From assembly GCA_914767715.1 (NCBI GenBank), contig OU612072.1, positions 8,370,001 to 8,434,000 on the forward strand: DNA of 64,000 nucleotides. The letters are read 5' to 3'. The notes under the pieces are model-generated. The model had not been told where the DNA came from and made no database searches. It saw only the letters and a list, made by a program, of their open reading frames with translations. The stretch comes from Membranipora membranacea. Its lineage: Eukaryota > Bryozoa > Gymnolaemata > Cheilostomatida > Membraniporidae. How positions within the stretch are numbered: the first letter of the stretch is position 1; the number at the start of each line of letters is the position of its first letter. This document shows positions 61,531 to 64,000 of the stretch, piece by piece. The position numbers were made by a program, and so were the translations under genes.

Positions 61531-63092
61531 CTAGTACCATCCGTGTATCTCAATCTCATAGAGGTTAAGATAATTATTCATATTCAGACCAGTAATTCTG
61601 ACATATCGGCCGAACATTGGAGTTGAGCAATGATGATACCTTACAGGAGCCTGATATCCGGGGAGATATGAACATTTGGTTGATCCTGAGTTTGATCCAA
61701 ATCCTGAAGCTGATGTGGAATCTGCTACGCTGATAAGAGCATTCCTGAATCTCTCGGTCGTGGCACCTAAAGAAAAGTCAGACTCATTTGGTTCTAGAAT
61801 TGTTTGTTTCACAAAGACTTATTGGTAATAATGCTAAGGTTTATTCTCAATAGAAACTTCGCATGGTCAAAGGCATCAAAAGCTGAAAATTTATTTTCTT
61901 AATTGATTTTTCTTGTTTAACCTCTTACCGTTAGGGTTATTACTTCTATTCCATATCTTAACACCTTTCACACATCGACTTCTGCCAAGATCTATCTGGA
62001 TGTAGGGTGAGCTGGTTTTGAGTGTGTGTGCTATACTTTCAAAATCATTACTAGCACCCTCTGTCTCGGGGATATAAATACCATCAATTGCTTTGTGTGC
62101 TGGGAAACAGGAATCTTTAAGACATTGGTATGTAGAAGAAAGACTCGCAGAAACTCCTCCATCTAAAGTGGAAGTGGAAATAATACAGTATATCAGTATA
62201 GACATTTCTTAGAGTAACAATAAATTAACTGTCGTTCATCATTTTTCAAAATCCTGAAGGTTACTGGGTGTCAGAGGATGTATACCTTTGGTTCAGAAGT
62301 AAAAGCTTATATTTCAGTATAAGTGTTTATGACATTTAGTAGTTACAGCTGTAGCAGTTTTACAGTCAACTTGCCTCTGAACTTGCGTAGGAAAAACGCT
62401 CAGATTAATTACATGTTAATTATTAAGTATCACAAAAAGAGAACAATAACCAAAAAGTTCCTGTGAAAATATTTCTTTTGAAGAATTGATATTTGTGCAT
62501 GTAAGATTGCAAAATATTTCTGTTAATATCTACCTCTAGCTAGATTGGGAGTCGAGCCCCCTCCATTCAGCTCCTTAGCTGAGCAGCAGTCTCTATCACA
62601 TAAACCATAGATGATGCAGGTAAAATAGCCTATCAGCAGAGCAGATACCTTCAAAACGCGATGGTCAAAAGTAACGCCACAACGGTTATCAATCAAGGAA
62701 CAAACTGAATGATCTAATATTCACAGCATGCCACAACAATGTGCACATATATTATGCATATTGCGGATATAACTATATTACTTATTGTTGCTGATCGAAC
62801 AACGGAACACATATCAATCAATCACGGACCCTAACTTTTGATCAAAGCATCATAAAATTTGTTCATCATTAAATGTTTAAAATTTCAAATCACAGTGTTA
62901 AATTGATCACTCCACTTTGGTTTGACCAATTAATTATTTGCCTTTTTGTTAGATTATTTCTTTTAGGCTTAATTTGGAAAAGATGTAATCAAATGAGATT
63001 AATGCCAATAACAATATGTATTACACATATGTATATATATATATATATATATATGTCCTAAAACTTACTAAAATCATGTTTGAAGATGCCAT
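61531..63092 (-). CDS. secreted F-type lectin with the canonical fucose-site His, intact
   Basis: Exons on -: 63347-63301 (untranslated), 63135-63069 (ATG at 63092), 62648-62534, 62162-61929, 61766-61531 (stop TAG); all GT..AG with matching phases. The product is about 202 aa. It has a signal peptide (MASSNMILVSALLIGYF..), a Cys-rich linker (CDRDCC) and one F-type lectin domain (LSSTY..FPAHKAIDG, SPYIQIDLGR, IWNR, TERFRNALISV, FGRYVRITG, LYEIEIHGWY). The His of the F-type fucose triad is present (SIAHT), with Arg in IWNRSN and ERF; the Asp after the first Arg is Asn. Of the three copies it is the best candidate for a real fucose binder. Exon 4 is one codon longer than in the paralogues. It lies in the right arm of the large inverted repeat; the left arm lost its copy. 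Confidence 0.92.
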
Positions 63093-63342
63093 CTTTGCCT
63101 GTGATTGTAATAGGCTGGTGAATAATAGATTTTATCTATAAATGGAAAGAGAATAAAATGTAAATGTCTCATTGGTCACACATATATTCTACAAGATATG
63201 TCATAATGAAAATGTATTCATAAATATAACTAGCAATTTTGCCTATGATAATTCTTAGTCACCTTTTTTTCAATGATGAACAACTCTCTATTTCACTCAC
63301 CGTTTTTGTTAGATATGAGAGGCTGACAGAGTCTGTACAGGC

Positions 63343-63405
63343 GGTATGGTCTTATGATACCAGCTGCATGTTTTTATACCATTTTTGGTTTTCCAATTAA
63401 CCAAT
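63343..63405 (-). promoter_or_regulatory. core promoter of F-type lectin (63 kb)
   Basis: On -, TATAAAAAC starts at 63378 and initiator CCATACC (63349-63343) has its A at 63347, spacing 31. Two ATTGG boxes lie at 63405-63401 and 63397-63393. From the CCAAT boxes to the end of exon 1 the sequence is nearly identical to 29219-29324, while DNA further upstream is much less conserved, which supports function. Confidence 0.85.
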
Positions 63406-64000
63406 CAGCTTACAAAACAGCTGGCAAGAAAATATGTCATTATGTACGTTTGAATTTCAAAGCATTCAATATTGTGTTGGTGTTTGAAAGTTGGGTGATT
63501 CAGTTATTTATCAAATTGTTGATTTCTGGTGGTTTGAGCGGTACAGCTAGCAAAGATATGAACTAACAAGCTTGTGATCGGTATTCAGGTTTGCTCATAA
63601 TTAGCCATCTTTCTAGTAAAAAATGCATTTATCTTTTTATCTACTTGGTATAACCATGAAAATTCCTTTAAATATGACCATGTGATAAATAAGGATATTC
63701 TCCCTGATGCCACTGCCCCAGAGGGGAATGTAACAAGTGACTCTCTCGGATAAAAGATCTGCAGGTTTTCCTTGAGAGCCACGGCTGGTCCCTTTGTCGA
63801 CAAGCTATCAGACAATTGATCATACGCCCTAACTATTCATTGTATACATTTTTATTGCAACAACCATTATCCGAAGTTTGAACTTCAAATCAGAGGCACT
63901 CCTAACCTGACCTCAACTTCTTCCCTTCATGAAAAAGATGTAGTTTCAGTTACAATAGCTGGTACAGGGACTGTTAACACCCCATATCATCATTTTCTGT

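Larger units (their letters stand above)
57163..64000. repeat. right arm of the large inverted repeat (runs off the window)
   Basis: Inverted counterpart of 50870-55466. In order: Y (57240-57690), E (57720-59700), D (59700-61365), the lectin gene (61531-63347, -), U (63592-64000). The base at 64000 corresponds to about 50872, so the pairing continues beyond the window. Frames 57294-57614 and 58883-59077 (+) mirror ones on - in the left arm. Confidence 0.85.

Noticed and set aside
61531-61812. 93-codon frame taken as the whole lectin product
   Set aside because: Its first 15 codons are intron; the acceptor at 61767 joins exon 5 in phase to exon 4.

Overview
The window is AT-rich, intron-bearing animal DNA. 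Reading frames are short, exons are bounded by GT..AG, promoters carry TATA, initiator and CCAAT signals, and there are tRNA-derived SINE boxes, a LINE reverse-transcriptase relic and a hAT-type element. The proteins (secreted F-type lectins and a C-type lectin) suggest a marine invertebrate such as a mollusc or echinoderm. I cannot name the species.

Real genes are few. There are two intact five-exon F-type (fucolectin-type) lectin genes: one on + (exons within 29278-31583) and one on - (within 61531-63347). A third copy on + (13396-15319) has lost its promoter and first two exons and has a stop in exon 3. Two short last-exon relics lie at 16107-16215 and 34841-34939. A four-exon secreted C-type lectin gene lies on - (44951-46437). 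All three intact genes have a TATA box 31-32 bases before an initiator match, a short untranslated first exon, and CCAAT boxes upstream. They look like secreted carbohydrate-binding proteins of an innate-defence type.

Layout. 1-12 kb: gene-poor, with a 188-base tandem repeat, a long diverged inverted repeat (about 3.9-7.7 kb), a 243-base repeat ending in a foldback, and a hAT element with a perfect 8-base target duplication. 12-13.4 kb: a tandem array of 300-335 base units that abuts the truncated lectin. 13.4-25 kb and 29-41 kb: two direct copies of a lectin-containing duplication. The first is interrupted by a 5.3-kb inverted-terminal-repeat element; the second has the matching empty site. 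25-29 kb and 32.1-34.8 kb: LINE relics plus arrays made largely of duplicated lectin upstream sequence. 47.6-50.9 kb: further module copies. 50.9-64 kb: a large inverted repeat (arms 50.87-55.47 and 57.16-64.0 kb, the latter running off the window). Only the right arm still carries a lectin gene; the left arm has a clean deletion of it.

Overall the window is a young, actively rearranging lectin cluster. A module of upstream flank, lectin, downstream flank and further repeats (called U, D, E, X and Y below) has been copied in both orientations, and individual copies have then lost the gene, the promoter, or all but part of one exon. Comparing copies gives several empty-site proofs for transposon insertions. 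All identities are judged by eye; no alignment was run.
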